This document shows, piece by piece, positions 63,961 through 64,000 of a stretch of DNA of 64,000 nt. The position numbers and the translations under genes were made by a program. The DNA comes from Bacteroidales bacterium (GTDB lineage: Bacteria; Bacteroidota; Bacteroidia; Bacteroidales; UBA932), in the NCBI GenBank assembly GCA_017546125.1, contig JAFYXO010000015.1, positions 1 through 64,000 of the forward strand, given 5' to 3'. The notes under the pieces were generated by a model. It was not told the DNA's origin and made no database searches. It saw nothing but the letters and a program-made list of their open reading frames with translations. How positions within the stretch are numbered: the first letter of the stretch is position 1; the number at the start of each line of letters is the position of its first letter.

Positions 63961-64000
63961 GTCAGTAACTTGTTATATATCAGCATGTTGCTGGTATTTA
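63961..64000 (+). repeat. 102-bp palindromic interspersed element, copy C (cut by window edge)
   Basis: The first 40 bp match copy A (GTCAGTAACTTGTT identical) and copy B (ATCAGC..GTTGCTGG). The central stem would lie beyond the window, so only its left part is seen. Confidence 0.6.

Overview
The window looks like a chromosomal segment of a Bacteroidales-type Bacteroidetes bacterium, probably a gut or oral anaerobe. The evidence is the promoter -7 elements of the TAnnTTTG type (often TATCTTTG), the scarcity of strong Shine-Dalgarno sites, the many SpII lipoproteins, an S46 dipeptidyl-peptidase, and families typical of the phylum (DUF3822, DUF4293, a DUF4252-like protein, FKBP lipoproteins, a purF-like paralogue beginning MGG). 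I cannot name the species. The adjacent acetate kinase, phosphate butyryltransferase and butyrate kinase genes, plus a CoA-transferase of the 4-hydroxybutyrate/butyryl type, suggest an acetate- and butyrate-forming (or branched-acid-forming) fermenter.

Layout. 1-960: a Fic enzyme cut by the window edge. 1119-9493: an accessory-looking surface cluster. A membrane-anchored TPR regulator diverges from a BMP-family binding lipoprotein, a lipoprotein fusing a periplasmic binding domain to a legumain (C13) protease domain, a secreted alpha/beta hydrolase, an orphan GNAT/Hef-like domain protein and a small exported protein. 9522-21143: housekeeping genes (clpC, gyrA, an exported TPR protein, an AI-2E-type transporter, a DPP11-like peptidase, an RRM protein, and a PurF paralogue without its catalytic cysteine). 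21213-30504: a short ComEC, ackA-ptb-buk, a MATE exporter, a cytidylate-kinase-like gene and a vitamin B12/heme-type ABC importer. 30505-32735: repeats, including an array of 51-bp units, and tRNA-Asp beside a duplicated tRNA 3' end. 32736-40857: rsmD, DUF3822, a DHH phosphoesterase, two FKBP-like lipoproteins, an epimerase with a zinc ribbon, and prfA. 40858-44990: a rearranged stretch with a prfA'-tcdA' chimeric pseudogene, the CoA-transferase, mazG and intact tcdA. 44962-54683: an SDR, a queuosine-precursor transporter with a radical-SAM neighbour, uvrA, a RelA/SpoT homologue and uvrB. 54865-63742: a cell-wall amidase, an M28 peptidase-like protein, a TPR protein, DUF4293, a nucleoside phosphorylase, a SirB1-like protein, a formylglycine-enzyme-like protein, tRNA-Gly and a Lol-type permease. 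The end of the window holds further repeats.

The most unusual features are (i) several families of palindromic repeats. Four loci carry repeats with a period of exactly 51 bp, one of them read in frame inside uvrA, and the hairpin arms differ between loci while staying complementary. A separate 102-bp palindromic element occurs at least twice, plus a cut copy at the window end. (ii) The binding-protein/legumain fusion cluster is the second. (iii) Scars of genome rearrangement are the third: the prfA'-tcdA' chimera and the tRNA-Asp 3'-end duplication. All functional calls come from reading the sequence and recalled family features; no database search was run.
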